Made by a program: the position numbers and the translations under genes | Assembly (NCBI GenBank): GCA_022495995.1 | Contig: JAFEMH010001296.1 | Span: 62,001-126,000, forward strand | Source of the DNA: Adenophora triphylla var. japonica | Taxonomy: Eukaryota; Streptophyta; Magnoliopsida; Asterales; Campanulaceae | Direction: 5' to 3' | Length of the DNA stretch: 64,000 nt | Shown: positions 46,564 through 57,880 of the stretch, piece by piece | Numbering within the stretch: the first letter of the stretch is position 1 | Layout of the letters: every line of letters starts with the position of its first letter | The notes under the pieces: generated by a model | What the model was told of the DNA's origin: nothing | The model's database searches: none | The model's input: the letters and a program-made list of their open reading frames with translations, nothing else

Positions 46564-46840
46564 GTTTTAGGGGAAATCTGTTTCTCCATAAGTTATAAAA
46601 AGCCCACTTTCATCCTTAAAAATATCGAGTTTAAACCTTAAAACATTGAGTTTAGGCCTTAAAATACCTAGAAAATAAAATAGTGAGTTTAGGCGTTAAA
46701 ACAGTGAGTTTAAGCTAGAAAATAAAATAGCGAGTTTAGACCTTAAAACAGTGAGTTTAGGCTTTAAAACACCAAGTCGATATATTAAAAAACAGGATTT
46801 TTTATAACTTATGGAGAAACAGGTTTCCCCCAAAATTTTC
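46564..46840. mobile_element. Fold-back element with internal ~20 bp repeats
   Basis: Left arm GTTTTAGGGGAAATCTGTTT followed by CTCCATAAGTTATAAAA is mirrored at 46799-46840 (TTTTATAACTTATGGAGAAA and CAGGTTTCCCCCAAAAT). Between the arms AGTGAGTTTAGGCCTTAAAA and variants repeat about eight times. No target duplication was identified. Confidence 0.6.
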
Positions 46841-47347
46841 TAAGGAATAAATAGTACGGTTCATAGGGTCTTATCTGGAACAAGCTGATTATTTATCCAA
46901 TGCCTTAAAAGTCTATCAAACGCAAAATCTTAGTATAGTTAATCCCGTCCGGGCTTAATACTCCCTACCAAACGACCCCTAAGAGTAAACCGAAAAACAA
47001 ACACTTGTATCATTATCGCAACACTGCTTTAATCTCATTATTATCTAAATAACAAAAGTAATCTTTGTATTGTGTATAATAGATAAATTAGCAAAAGTCA
47101 GCAACACTTCCAAATGCCACTTCTTCCCCTCGCATTCGTCTTCAAGATGATCTAGAGCGCAAAATTTCACCTTCGATTGATGTGGGATTGATTGTGGAAC
47201 CAAATTACTATATAATTCATATTTTTTCTGGTTTCATCACAATCCAGAAAATATTGGCTTTTCATTTTATCAGAGACAAAGTCATTAACCGAAACACTAT
47301 TTAATCATCAAATTTTTTAATAGACAATAGTTTATTACAACAACCGT
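46841..47347. other. Intergenic, no gene seen
   Basis: ACCAAACGACCCC near 46970 looks like one terminus of a further MITE, but I could not find its partner. Confidence 0.4.
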
Positions 47348-47877
47348 TGTTTGGGATGAAAATCCACGACAGCATGCTACATATTGAGATATCATCCTAA
47401 GAGGACAACCAGCGAGACTATCCACTCTGTACCAGATAAATGAAAGGCGATATTGCAGGAGCCGTTTTGCAAGGATCGAAAGACCAGGTCAAATAAACAT
47501 CTACCAACAGAACGTCTACTCAGCAACGGATAAACAAGCTATCTCAATAACCTCCAGCGAAATCCTAGGCATGGAAAGGGGGATTGTATTTATTTGTTAT
47601 GCACCATTACCTCCCTATGTACTTTAAATAGAGAAACACATGTAACAACACACACGACACAATTCTCTTGGAAATTCGCTCTTGTACTGATCATCCATCC
47701 ACCATCGTTCATCAGCTAATATACATCCACTTTCCCGAGGTTTTATGCCAGCGAACAAGTTGTTCAAGGGCTTTCCTCGTTAAATACTCTTGTTGGCATC
47801 TTGAAATTACTCTATCATATTCCATTGTGCCCTACTTATCCTTTAATAAGTTGTATTGCTTAATTTTGACACAAACA
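47348..47877 (+). repeat. Tat-3 5' LTR (530 bp)
   Basis: Begins TGTTTGGGATG and ends GACACAAACA (inverted ends). The 3' third, including GAACAAGTTGTTCAAGGGCT and TTTCCTCGTTAAATAC, matches the minus strand of the Tat-2 LTRs. A TATA-like TTTAAATAG lies near 47622. Confidence 0.85.
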
Positions 47878-47880
47878 GTT

Positions 47881-47897
47881 TGGCGCCGACCTTGGGA
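47881..47897 (+). other. Tat-3 primer-binding site
   Basis: TGGCGCCGACCTTGGGA, three bases after the LTR, corresponding to the Tat-2 site. Confidence 0.7.
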
Positions 47898-48120
47898 CTT
47901 TGGTCTTTTGATTGATTAACGATTCTCAAGATGTCTACCGGAATGATGTCGGCAGTAACTTCAGTCGAAGCCACCGCAGGGACAGCTACTTCTGGACAAA
48001 ATGTTGGTGCCTCAACCGGCTTGGGTCAGGGTCACGGAGGATCCTCTGGGACACCTACACAAGTGATTCTAGTAGATATCCTCACCAGCTTGACAGATAC
48101 AATGGCCGAGCTAAGGCGCC

Positions 48121-48123
48121 ATG
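48121..48123. repeat. Target-site duplication of CACTA-A
   Basis: ATG here and at 57893-57895, the 3 bp duplication expected for CACTA transposons. Confidence 0.9.
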
Positions 48124-48141
48124 CACTACCAGAAACAGGTC

Positions 48142-48620
48142 ATTTAGCGACGAAAAAAACAGCGACGGACAGATTCCGTCGCTATTTAGCGACGGAATAT
48201 AGTATTTAGCGTCGGAATTATTTTGGCGTCAAATTTAGCGACGGAATTTAATTCCGCCGCTAAATTCCGCCGCTAAAAAGAATATTCCTCGAATATTCGT
48301 TTATTTCCGCCGCTAATTTGGCGGTTGATTTACCGACGGAATATTCCGCCGCTAAATCTTTAACAGCGACGGAATTATTCCGCCGGTGAAAATATATCAT
48401 TTTTTTATTTTTTTAATTATCAGCGTCGGAAATATTCCGACGCTGAAATTAAAATATTTTTTATTTTTCTTTTCGAAATATTACACCGACGGAATATTTC
48501 CGACGGTGAAATTAAATGGTTTTTTTAATAAACACCGACGGAATATTTTCGCCGCCTGATAATTTAATAATTTTTATTTATCAGCGACGGAAATATTCCG
48601 TCGGTGTTTAATAAAAAAAA
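48142..48620. repeat. CACTA-A left subterminal repeats
   Basis: Many direct and inverted copies of AGCGACGGAATATTCCGTCG-type words and variants (GCCGCTAA, ACCGACGG). These are the expected TNP protein binding sites. Confidence 0.88.
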
Positions 48621-48638
48621 AAAAATTCAAAATTTCCA

Positions 48639-48786
48639 GGAGAAAGACCGCTGCCCACAATGCAAGGGCGAAATGGTTGTACAGGAGAAGAAGGTCTTGG
48701 AAGTGGTTGTGGAGAAGGGTATGCAAAATGGACGAGAAAATTACATTCCCGGGAGAAGCCGATGAAGCTCACGACACTCTTCTTGG
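48639..48786 (+). pseudogene. Captured DnaJ (type I Hsp40) fragment, part 1
   Basis: Reads CPQCKGEMVVQEKKVLEVVV and EKGMQNG, then after a 1-base shift KITFPGEADEAHDTLLG. This is the last CxxCxG zinc-binding repeat and the start of the C-terminal substrate domain of type I J-proteins (ANJ1/DNAJA-like). The piece is intron-free, flanked by a repeated 12-mer TTCAAAATTTCC (48627 and 48801), and breaks off at a 17-mer shared with part 2. It sits in the transposon leader region, so it is a captured host fragment. Confidence 0.85.
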
Positions 48787-49352
48787 CGCTCATTTAAAAT
48801 TTCAAAATTTCCGAACGAACAACAAGCAGATAATCCAATTCAAACTTTCAAACCAAATTAATCAGACACCTAGCCTCTAAATCCCTCACTCCCATCCTCT
48901 CTCTCTCTATCTCTCTCCAGCAACTGAATTTGAAAAAAACAAATATCGAGCCGCTCTTACCACAGTGCTATTTCATCTTTAATTTCGGGTAATTCCACAT
49001 TTCAATTCTCTCCCTTCTGTGCAGGTCCGAATCTGGTTCGACTTATGAGACAATAATCTCCGAGTGTTGTCTAATAGTTGGTTAGTTTCCTAATTTTGGA
49101 CTAATCTTGTTTTTGTTTTATTTTGGATAAAAATTTTAAAATTGTATGCAATTTACCAATTTGGGAATAGCTACAAGAACCCTTGCAATTCTTATATCCC
49201 CTAACCCCTAACCCCTAAACCACTAAACCATAAACCACTAAACCACACAAACCACACAACCACAACCCAAAACCACTAACCCTAAACCACAACCCTAAAC
49301 CCTAAACCACAAACCCTAAACCACAAACCACATACCACTATACACCCTATAC
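48787..49352. other. Leader-like sequence separating the two DnaJ pieces, ends in telomere-like repeats
   Basis: Contains pyrimidine-rich leader sequence (CTCTCTCTCTATCTCTCTCC), a 33-34 bp stretch (GACTTATGAGACAATAATCT, 49039) repeated at about 49876, and degenerate CCCTAAACC repeats at 49195-49345. No coding seen. Confidence 0.6.
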
Positions 49353-49850
49353 CACGACACTCTTCTTGGAGACATAGTCTTTGTACTACAATAGAAAGAG
49401 CACCCAAAGTTCAAGCGAAAGGGTGATGACATATTTGTTGAGCACGCGTTGACCACTTGCGAGGCATTATGTGGCTTCCAATTTATCTTGACTCATCTAG
49501 ATAACGGGCGGCTCCTCATCAAATCCCAACCTGGAGAAGTTGTTAAGCCAGATCAATTCAAGGCAATAAATGACGAAGGGATGCCAATGTACCAAAGACC
49601 ATTCATCGATCGGGCAAATTATACATCCATTTCTCGGTCGACTTCCCGAGATTCCTTGACTTAGAGCAATACGAGGCCCTAGAGGGTGTCTTTGCCTCCT
49701 AAGCCTTCATCGCGAAGACGAGATATGGAGCTTGATGAGTGCGAGGAGACAACCCTTCACGATGTCAACATTGAAGCTACGATGTAGATGATGACATGCA
49801 CGGTGGTGGGGGCCGAGAGAGTGCGGTGTGCTCGGCGGTAATGATGTGGG
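49353..49850 (+). pseudogene. Captured DnaJ (type I Hsp40) fragment, part 2
   Basis: Starts with the same 17-mer as the end of part 1 (CACGACACTCTTCTTGG). It reads GDIVFVLQ, a TAG where Gln is expected, EHPKFKRKGDDIFVEHALT, CEALCGFQFILTHLDNGRLL, IKSQPGEVVKPDQFKAINDE and GMPMYQRPF. After frame changes it gives YIHFSVDFP, DECEETTLHDVNIE and a degraded VQCAQQ-type end. This is the C-terminal domain of a plant type I J-protein (ANJ1-like), which in the host is an Hsp70 co-chaperone. No introns are visible. The frameshifts make it non-coding as a J-protein. Confidence 0.87.
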
Positions 49851-49978
49851 TCTTTATTTTACGGATATCTTAATTAGTTATGACTTATGAGACAATAATC
49901 TCCAGTGTTGTCTAAACCCTAAACCTAAACCCACTAAACCCTAAACCACAAACCTAAACCACTAAACCCTAAACCCTA
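49851..49978. repeat. Telomere-like CCCTAAA repeats, second block
   Basis: After the repeated GACTTATGAGACAATAATCT stretch, degenerate CCCTAAACC units run 49915-49978 and end head-to-head with the GGGTATA array. Confidence 0.75.
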
Positions 49979-50858
49979 AGGGCATAGGGTATAGGGTATA
50001 AGTATAGAGTATATAGTATAGGAGTATATAGGGTATAAGGGTATAGGAGTATAGGGTATAGGGCATAGGGTATAGGGTATAGGCATAGGAGGTATAGGGC
50101 ATGTAGGGTATAGGGCATAGAGGCATGGGGCATAGGGCGTAGGGTATAGGGCATAGGGCATGGGCGTAGAGGCGTAGAGGCATGGGCGTAGGGTATAGGG
50201 CATAGGGTATAGGATATAGGGTATAGGGCATAGGCCATAGGGTATAGGGCATAGGGCATAGGGTATAGGGTATAGGGGTATAGGGTATAGGGTATAGGGT
50301 ATAGGGTATAGGGTATAGAGGCGTAGGGTATAGGGTATAGGGTATAGGGCATAGGGTATAGGGTATAGGGTATAGGGGTATAGGGTATAGGGGTATAGGG
50401 TATAGGGTATAGGGTATAGGGTATAGGGTATAGGGCATAGGGTATAGGGCATAGGGCATAGGGTATAGGGCATAGGGTATAGGGCATAGGGCATAGGGCA
50501 TAGGGCATAGGGCATAGGGCATAGGGCATAGGGTATAGGGCATAGGGTATAGGATATAGGGTATAGGGCATAGGCCGTAGGGTATAGGGCGTAGAGGCGT
50601 AGGGTATAGGGTATAGGGGTATAGGGTATAGAGGCGTAGGGCGTAGGGCGTAGGGCATGGGCATAGGGTATAGGGCATAGGGTATAGGATATAGGGTATA
50701 GAGGCATAGGGTATAGGGCATAGGGCATAGGGCATAGGGCATAGGGCATAGGGTATAGGGTATAGGGCATAGGGCATAGGGCATAGGGCATAGGGTATAG
50801 GGTATATGGTATAGGGTATAGGGCATAGGGTATAGGGTATAGGGCATAGGGTATAGGG
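49979..50858. repeat. 880 bp heptamer array, telomere-variant (TATAGGG/CATAGGG)
   Basis: About 125 copies of a 7 bp unit, mostly TATAGGG and CATAGGG, with interspersed CGTAGGG, CGTAGAGG and 8 bp variants. It differs by one base from the plant telomere unit TTTAGGG and is opposite in orientation to the CCCTAAA blocks just to its left. A 7 bp period leaves all three minus frames open over long stretches; these are not genes. Confidence 0.92.
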
Positions 50859-50872
50859 AAATTTCCGCCGCT

Positions 50873-51718
<846 letters not shown>

Positions 51719-51930
51719 GCGGCGGAAATTTCCGTCGCCGATTTAAAATCAGCGGCGGAAATTACCGTCGTGGGAGTGCCATGTCATCGATCCGGTGAGC
51801 GTACGTATCGTTTAGCGTCGGATTTATCAGCGACGGAATATTCCGCCGCTAAATATAAATTATAGCGTCGGAATTTAATTTCCGCCGCTATAATTAATAT
51901 TTAGCGACGGAATATTCCGTCATTGTGGAA
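51719..51930. repeat. Internal CACTA-A subterminal-type repeats
   Basis: More GCGGCGGAAATTTCCGTCG and TTAGCGACGGAATATTCC copies lie directly upstream of the transposase promoter, 3.6 kb from the element's left end. The left terminal region has apparently been pushed apart by the DnaJ and array insertions. Confidence 0.75.
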
Positions 51931-51932
51931 AT

Positions 51933-51940
51933 TATAAATA
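51933..51940 (+). promoter_or_regulatory. TATA box of the CACTA-A transposase gene
   Basis: TATAAATA, about 30 bp before a pyrimidine-rich leader (CCCTCTCTCTCTTCCCGC). An R/P/S-rich leader exon ends at a donor near 52216 (CAAG|GTAAAT). Confidence 0.55.
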
Positions 51941-52709
51941 CACGGTTTATTTCTCGGAAATCAATTACGCCAAATATTTCCCTCTCTCTCTTCCCGCTAT
52001 CTCTCATCTCTCTCTCATGACCCGACCTTGAAGACGAAGCGGCGGCCTAGAAGAAGAAGCTCACGCCGCCGGCCGTCTCCTCATCGCCGTCGCCTCACCG
52101 CGTCGCCTCATCGCCGTCGCCTCATCGCGTCGCCTCACCGTCCGCTCGAGCTCTCACGCCGGATCCGTCCGCCGCCTCTCCACCGTGTTTCTCTCTCTTG
52201 CTCTAATCAAATCAAGGTAAATGTTTCGATTTCTTTCAAATAAGTAGTTCTAATTCGAGGATAGGGTGTTAATTTGTTGTGCATTTTAGTTGGTTTCGAT
52301 TTCTCACCGTGTTTCTCTCTCTTCTGTACTCAACCATGAATTTTGGGTGTACGTGAGTGTTTTACGTGTGTGTATGCGTGTGTTCCATGAAGTTGTAATT
52401 TTGTATTAATTTTACTGCTTTTTTTTTTTTTTTTTTTAAATGACGTTTTGAAACATCAGCTGGGGTTTGCAAATAGAAAAGCAATTGGGTTGGTTAGAGC
52501 TTGACAATTTCCATGCCATGGCTTGAATTCTTGGTGTGGATTTGGTTATAATTGTTTTTTAAACATGTTTTATACATATTATTGGTGCTATAGGGAGGTT
52601 ATAGAGTCCCAAAACAGGTAGTTCAACTGCTGCAAATGGCTTTGCAGTAAGCTGAAGGGAAAAAATCTGCCTTGAGTGAGCAACTCGGCAAGCTGTTTAA
52701 CCTAGGTTA

Positions 52710-54843
52710 ATGAGTATAGATTTAATAACTCTGAAACATCTTGAGTTTTATAGAGGGTTGAAGGGGTTTGTTGAATTTGCTCAATTAAATAAAACCGGTC
52801 ACATGGATAAGGATGGTAAGATTAGGTGTCCATGCGACAAGTGTTGTAATGTCAAGTATCTAAGCTTGATCGAGACTCAGAAACATCTTTTGCGTAACGG
52901 GTTTGAAGTTGGGTACAAACGGTGGACCCGTCATGGTGAGCTGAGATTGCGCACAAATGTTGCGAATAATCCCCGAGAATATTCATGTACCTCCCAGAAC
53001 CCGAACCTATTATTCGGGACAATGAAGAACCACCTTTGAATATGGAAGATATGGTTAGGGATGCGTGTCCTTCCTTCGATTGGTCGAGAGAACCAACGGC
53101 AAGAACCAACCCCTGCAGCCAAGAAATTTATTGATGCTATGGACTCGCAAAGAGAAGGTCTATCCAGGTTGCGAGATCGGTGTGTTGGAGGCGTAGGTGA
53201 GCTCCTTAACATAAAGGCGATTGCAATATTAGCCTATAATCGTATCATGAAAGCAATTAAGCGGATGTTGCGAAAGAGAATAAGATGGTTACAAACTTTT
53301 ATGAGACAAAGAAGTTGGTTGGGCGGATTGGGCTATGTTATGAAAAGATTGATGCGTGTAAGAATGGCGCATGCTATTCTACAAGGAAGATTCACGAAGA
53401 CGAGTGTTCAATTTGCGGACAAAGTAGATATAAGCCAAGTCGGAGGGAGTTCAAAACACAAGAAAAACATACCACATAAGCTGCGTTACACGTTGATTCC
53501 AAGGCTGCAACGCCTCTACGCGTCTAAATCTACTTGCGAGAGGCAATGCGTTGGCATAAGGAAAGTTTGCGTGAAGATGGTGTGTTGATTCATCCCGGTG
53601 ATGGGGAGGCATGGAAACACTTTGATGAGACTTATCGACTTTGCGTGAAGCAAGAAATATACGGTTATGCATACGCTCGATGGTTTCAATCCGTTTGGTC
53701 TGGGGCAAAATCTTACTCTTGTTGGCCGGTTATAGCCCACCAATCTTCCGCCACTGGTTGTGTATGAGTGATCCCTACATGTTCTTGTCGTTATTCATCC
53801 CACAGGAGGAACATTGACGCTATCTCCAGGCCTTTGATGGACGAATTGAAGCGGCTTTGGGAGGATGGGGTCGAAACGTGGGATGCTTTCAAGCGAGAGA
53901 ATTTCAGCATGAAGGCTGCGTTGATGTGGACAGATTAATGACTTCCCTGCATATGGGATGTTATCGGGTTGGAGCACCCACGGGAAGTTGGCTGTCCGTA
54001 TTGTATGAGTGACACAAAGTCTTTCACGCTCACGCACTCTGGAAAACCATGTTGGTTCGATTGCCATAGACAATTTCTTGGAGGACCACCCATTCGGGAC
54101 CCGGAAGAATGCGTTTAAAAGAACAAGATTGACCATGATGAGGCCCCGATTCGTTTAAGTGGTGACACGGTCTATGAGGAGGTATCTAGATTGCCCGATC
54201 CTCGGTGGGGGAAAAAGTTTTCGAAGACCAAAATACAAGGGTTTGGGACTACCCATAACTTGGATCAAAAGGAGTATATTTTGGGGTGCCATCTTGGAAA
54301 ACAAATCTCATTCGACATAACCTTGACGTGATGCACATTGAGAAGAATGTATTCGATAATGTTTTTAACACGTTGATGGATTTCAAGAGAACAACTAAAG
54401 ACAACGAAAAAGCTCGAAAGGACCTTAAGGAAATATGTAGGCGGCCGGCCTTAGACTTGATTCAAGAGTCGTCATTAGAAGCACCCTATCAAGAGGATGA
54501 AATGCCAGTGCCACCTAACGTTTCATCAGCTAATCATCCATTAGATGATGTCACTCATATTCCTCAAAATGTTGATGAACCCGAGGAGGATATCTTACCA
54601 AGTGAATTTGCCAACTCCCCGCCTCGTTCAGGTCATCTCGCGCACATTGATATTGATGAATCAGAGGAAGAGGAAGAGGAAGAGGAAGAGGAAGAGGAAG
54701 AGGAAGAGGAAGAGGAACCGAGTTTGATTCATCGTAGTCCGAAGACGAAGATGAAGAACTCGAGTTTTGTAGTAATTCAGAGTCCAGTGATGATGATGGG
54801 GACGAAGATTAATAATAGTTTAAAGTTTAAAATTGTATTGTGA
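52710..54843 (+). pseudogene. TNP2-type CACTA transposase, broken and internally truncated
   Basis: Transposase-associated N-terminal domain: FVEFAQLNKTG, IRCPCDKCCNVKYLS, KHLLRNGFEVGYKRWTRHGE (52775-52940). Then LCYEKIDACKNGACY and CSICGQSRYKP (53330-53435), LIPRLQRLYASKST, EAMRWHKESLREDGVLIHPG, DGEAWKHFDETY and KSYSCWPV (53490-53730). In other frames follow INDFPAYGMLSGWSTHGKL and HRQFLGGPPIRDPEE, and finally LIRHNLDVMHIEKNVFDNVF (54300-54365). At least four frame changes are needed. After DNEKARKDLKEICRRPALDL (about 54460) the family's C-terminal half is absent and the frame continues as an acidic tail with a run of about 18 Glu (54662-54718). TNP2 proteins catalyse CACTA transposition; this one cannot. 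Confidence 0.88.
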
Positions 54844-55115
54844 ATGCTTTAGATTATTAGAACTTTAAAGTTTTATATGTATTGTGAATGCTTTAGATTA
54901 TTAGAACTTTAAAGTTTCATATGTATTGTGAATGCTTTAGATTATTTTTAATATCCGTCGTTTTATATATATTGTGAATGCTTTAGATTATTAGAACTTT
55001 AAAGTTTTATATGTATTGTGAATGCTTTATATTATTAATAGTTTAAAGTTTTATATGTATTGTGAATGCTTTAGATTATTAGAACTTTAAAGTTTTAGAT
55101 GTATTGTGAATATAT
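54835..55115. repeat. ~44 bp tandem repeat
   Basis: TATTGTGAATGCTTTAGATT followed by ATTAGAACTTTAAAGTTTTA repeats six to seven times with small changes, directly after the TNP2 stop. Confidence 0.85.
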
Positions 55116-55166
55116 TGTTTCCTATTGTTAAAGTTGTATATTTTAATATTTTTACTTGTAGTACGG

Positions 55167-56866
55167 ATGAGTTCTAGTAGAAAGGGGGTAAGAGGACCAA
55201 GCCCATTTACACTTTGATTCTTGGGACGCAACCGTCCCGATCCGGTAGCGATGGTGTTGACCCCTCACTCGGTAGTACTAGCTCCACCTCTGGGGCCGGT
55301 ACTCGGACTACCGTAGATTACGAGGGAGGATATATGTCCGGATCTCGGCACTTTATGACCGATAAGTAACTCTTCATTAATTTGATATAAGTTGGTTCCT
55401 TTTTGCTTTATATATAATTCATTATTTAAGTTAAAATGTTATTGTATAAATATACTTGGCGGTGGGTAGGTGGATACCCCACCATGGCACTAAGATCGGG
55501 CAATGCGGCGGTCTCGGAAAATGACCGATTTTTGGCCCAACTGGAAAAAATTGCCACAGAGGCGAAGGAGGATGCGTGGGATGAGTTTAGGGTAATGTGT
55601 TAATGGTTTTATTTAAAACTTAAATGTTAGTTTGTTATTAAAATGTTATAATTAATAATGATTATACTCTTTTAGTTTTGTAATGTTATCATTATATGTT
55701 GTAGGCTAAATATTATTGGGATCCGGACATCGCGAGGCGACGGCTAGATATGTTTTCTTTGGCAGCTCACAAGCTGTTTAAGGATTTTATTTGTAACATA
55801 TTTATCTATCCTTAATTAGTTTAATTAACAATGATTATACTCTTTTAATTTTATAATGTCATCATTATATGTTTACAAGATATTCATATTTTTTATAGGT
55901 ACCACGAAGAGAAATTATTATACTGCTCGGCTCGCGGCGGGACAACAGCCCTTGTGTCCTACTTTTATGACCGTTGAGGTGTTTGCTCAATTTTGCGAAT
56001 ATTGGGGGTCGCCTGCGGCGAAGGCTGTATCCGAACAGGCCAAGGCCAATAGAGCAGGCTCCTCGGGGTCGGCGGCGTTGCATACCGGGGGGACGCTCAC
56101 GGTCGCCGAGCATCACGACCGCATGGTATGTATGTTAATTTAAATGTAGTAGTGTATCGATGCTTTTAAATAGGTTTATGTACGTATGTTAGTGGGAGCC
56201 AATGTTGATGCTATGAAATCCATAGTTTTAGTGTAAATGTAGTGTATGCATGCTTTTAAATCAGTTTAAATGTTGCATTTATATATACAATTTCAAAGTA
56301 ATAATCTCGCTTATTTTATTTATAGGAAAGGGAGTATGGTCCGAATATCACTTTTGTGGATGTTTACGCTAGCACCCATATTCGGAATTCTACAGCGCCC
56401 GATCAACCTCCAATGGGTTGACGATCGATGCACTACGCCTTTGTAAGTAAACTACCATTAAATGACTTGATTTTGAATATGTAAATTTATTTATGTACCT
56501 TACATTGTGTATATGATTATAATTGTTTGTTTTATTTTTGTTTGCATATCAAGCCGCCGTTGTTCCGATGGAACGCCTCCGCGAGCCCGTCCCCTTCGTG
56601 CACGATGTTTGGCGGAGGTCACCTCTCGAGGACATCCGAGGAGAGGAGCCCGAGTGTTAGGGATGGGGATTACGGGCGGCAATGCCCGTCGGCGTCGGCC
56701 GGCCGTCGGAGAAATGTTGACCGACCCATGTTTCATGATCAGGGTCGACACTCTGGAGGCTGCGTTGGAGGAGGAGAGAGACGCGAGCGGGCAAAGCTTG
56801 CGGATGCTTTGGCGGTTCGAGGCGCGGATGCGGAGGAGAACGATCGACGTCATGCGAGACTCGTAG
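55167..56866 (+). pseudogene. Second CACTA-A gene, Ptta/En-Spm plant transposase (PF03004-like)
   Basis: Opens at ATG 55167 (MSSSRKGVRGPSPF). Exon-like blocks separated by AT-rich introns read LAQLEKIATEAKEDAWDEF (about 55540-55590), KYYWDPDIARRRLDMFSLAA, then RNYYTARLAAGQQPLCP, VEVFAQFCEYWGSPAAKAVS, EQAKANRAGSSG and HTGGTLTVAEHHDRM (55910-56125), EREYGPNITFVDVYASTH (56325-56380), a PFVHDVWRRSPLEDI-like stretch and a final coiled coil VDTLEAALEEERDASGQSLR (about 56745-56800). The N-S-x-A..H..GS-type core and position downstream of TNP2 fit the accessory DNA-binding protein (TNPA-like) that binds the subterminal repeats. Stops in several blocks (such as near 55220 and 56420) make it a probable pseudogene. 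Confidence 0.72.
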
Positions 56867-56999
56867 ACAATTGGCGCTGTTGATGGCTCGTCTCGGCCCG
56901 GACTCCCGGGATAATTCCCAGCGTCCCCAGGTTGATTGCGGACTTTTTAGACATTGTTGTATTAATTTATACTTGTTTGTAAACATTTGAGACATTTGG

Positions 57000-57145
57000 T
57001 ACCCGCGGGAGCCCCTCCCCGCCTCTCCCCCTCCCCGCTCCACCCCTCTCCCCCTCCCCCGCTCCACCCCTCTCCCCCTCTCCCCCTTCCCCCTTCCCCC
57101 TCTCCCCCCTATCCCCCTATCCCCCTCCCCCTCTCCCCTCCCAGA
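57000..57145. repeat. C-rich simple repeat
   Basis: Nearly pure C/T: CCCCTCTCCCCCTCCCC and CCCCCTATCCCC units. The minus strand has many closely spaced G4-G6 runs. Confidence 0.9.
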
Positions 57146-57295
57146 ATTGGTACGGTGGTATTTAGTTTTTATTTGGTACGGGTATTTGAATTTTAGTTTT
57201 TATAGTTTTAGTTTTAGAAATTGAAATGTTATATCGGGTACAAAAAATTTTGGTTTTTGATATTTTAAAATATTTTTTTTTAATTTATTTAGAAT

Positions 57296-57880
57296 CGGCG
57301 ACGGAATTTTCCGTCGAAATTAATCTTGAAAGAAAAATTAATTAAATAAATTAATTTCGGCGGAAATTTCCGTCGTAATAAATTAATTTAATTAAATTAA
57401 TTTGACGGAATTTCCGACGCTATAATCATTTAATTTTTATTTAATTTTGATTTCCGGAAAATTCCGTCATTTGTAATAAAATTTAAATTAAAATTAAATA
57501 ATTTCAATGACGGTATTTTCCGCCGCTGAAATAATTTAATTTCAATTTAAATTTTATTACAGCGACGGAAATTTCCGCCGCTGAAATTAATTTAATTAAA
57601 TTAATTTTTATTACAGCGACGGAAATTTCCGCCGCTGAAATGAATATTTAATTAAATTAAATTAATATAGCGGCGGAAATTTCCGTCGCTGTAACCATTA
57701 ATTCACCGGCGGAATTAAATTCCGTCGGTAAAAGAAAAAAATAGCGGCGGAAATTGACCCGCCGGAGCACTGCGACGGGCTGGTAGCGGCGGACCACCGA
57801 CGGAATTTTTCCGTCGCTGATTATTTTTAGCGACGGAATTTTAATTTTAGCGACGGAAATTTCCGTCGCTAAACGACCTT
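57296..57880. repeat. CACTA-A right subterminal repeats
   Basis: Alternating AGCGACGGAAATTTCCG-type palindromes and AT-rich spacers (TTTAATTAAATTAA) up to the terminal TTTTTCTGGTAGTG. Confidence 0.88.

Noticed and set aside
46960..46982. MITE terminus ACCAAACGACCCC
   Set aside because: No convincing inverted partner with a TTA or TA duplication within about 600 bp, so not called as an element.
49962..50847. Three overlapping minus-strand frames of about 270-290 codons reading MPYALYPIPYT-type repeats
   Set aside because: They come from the 7 bp repeat: 21 bp is a multiple of both 7 and 3, so all frames stay open and give the same peptide pattern. No promoter or start context.
52028..52243. 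Arg/Pro/Ser-rich 71-codon frame
   Set aside because: Lies in the CACTA-A leader just after the TATA box and ends across a donor site. Better read as 5' UTR exon.
56987..57196. Pro/Ser-rich frame
   Set aside because: Direct translation of the C/T simple repeat.
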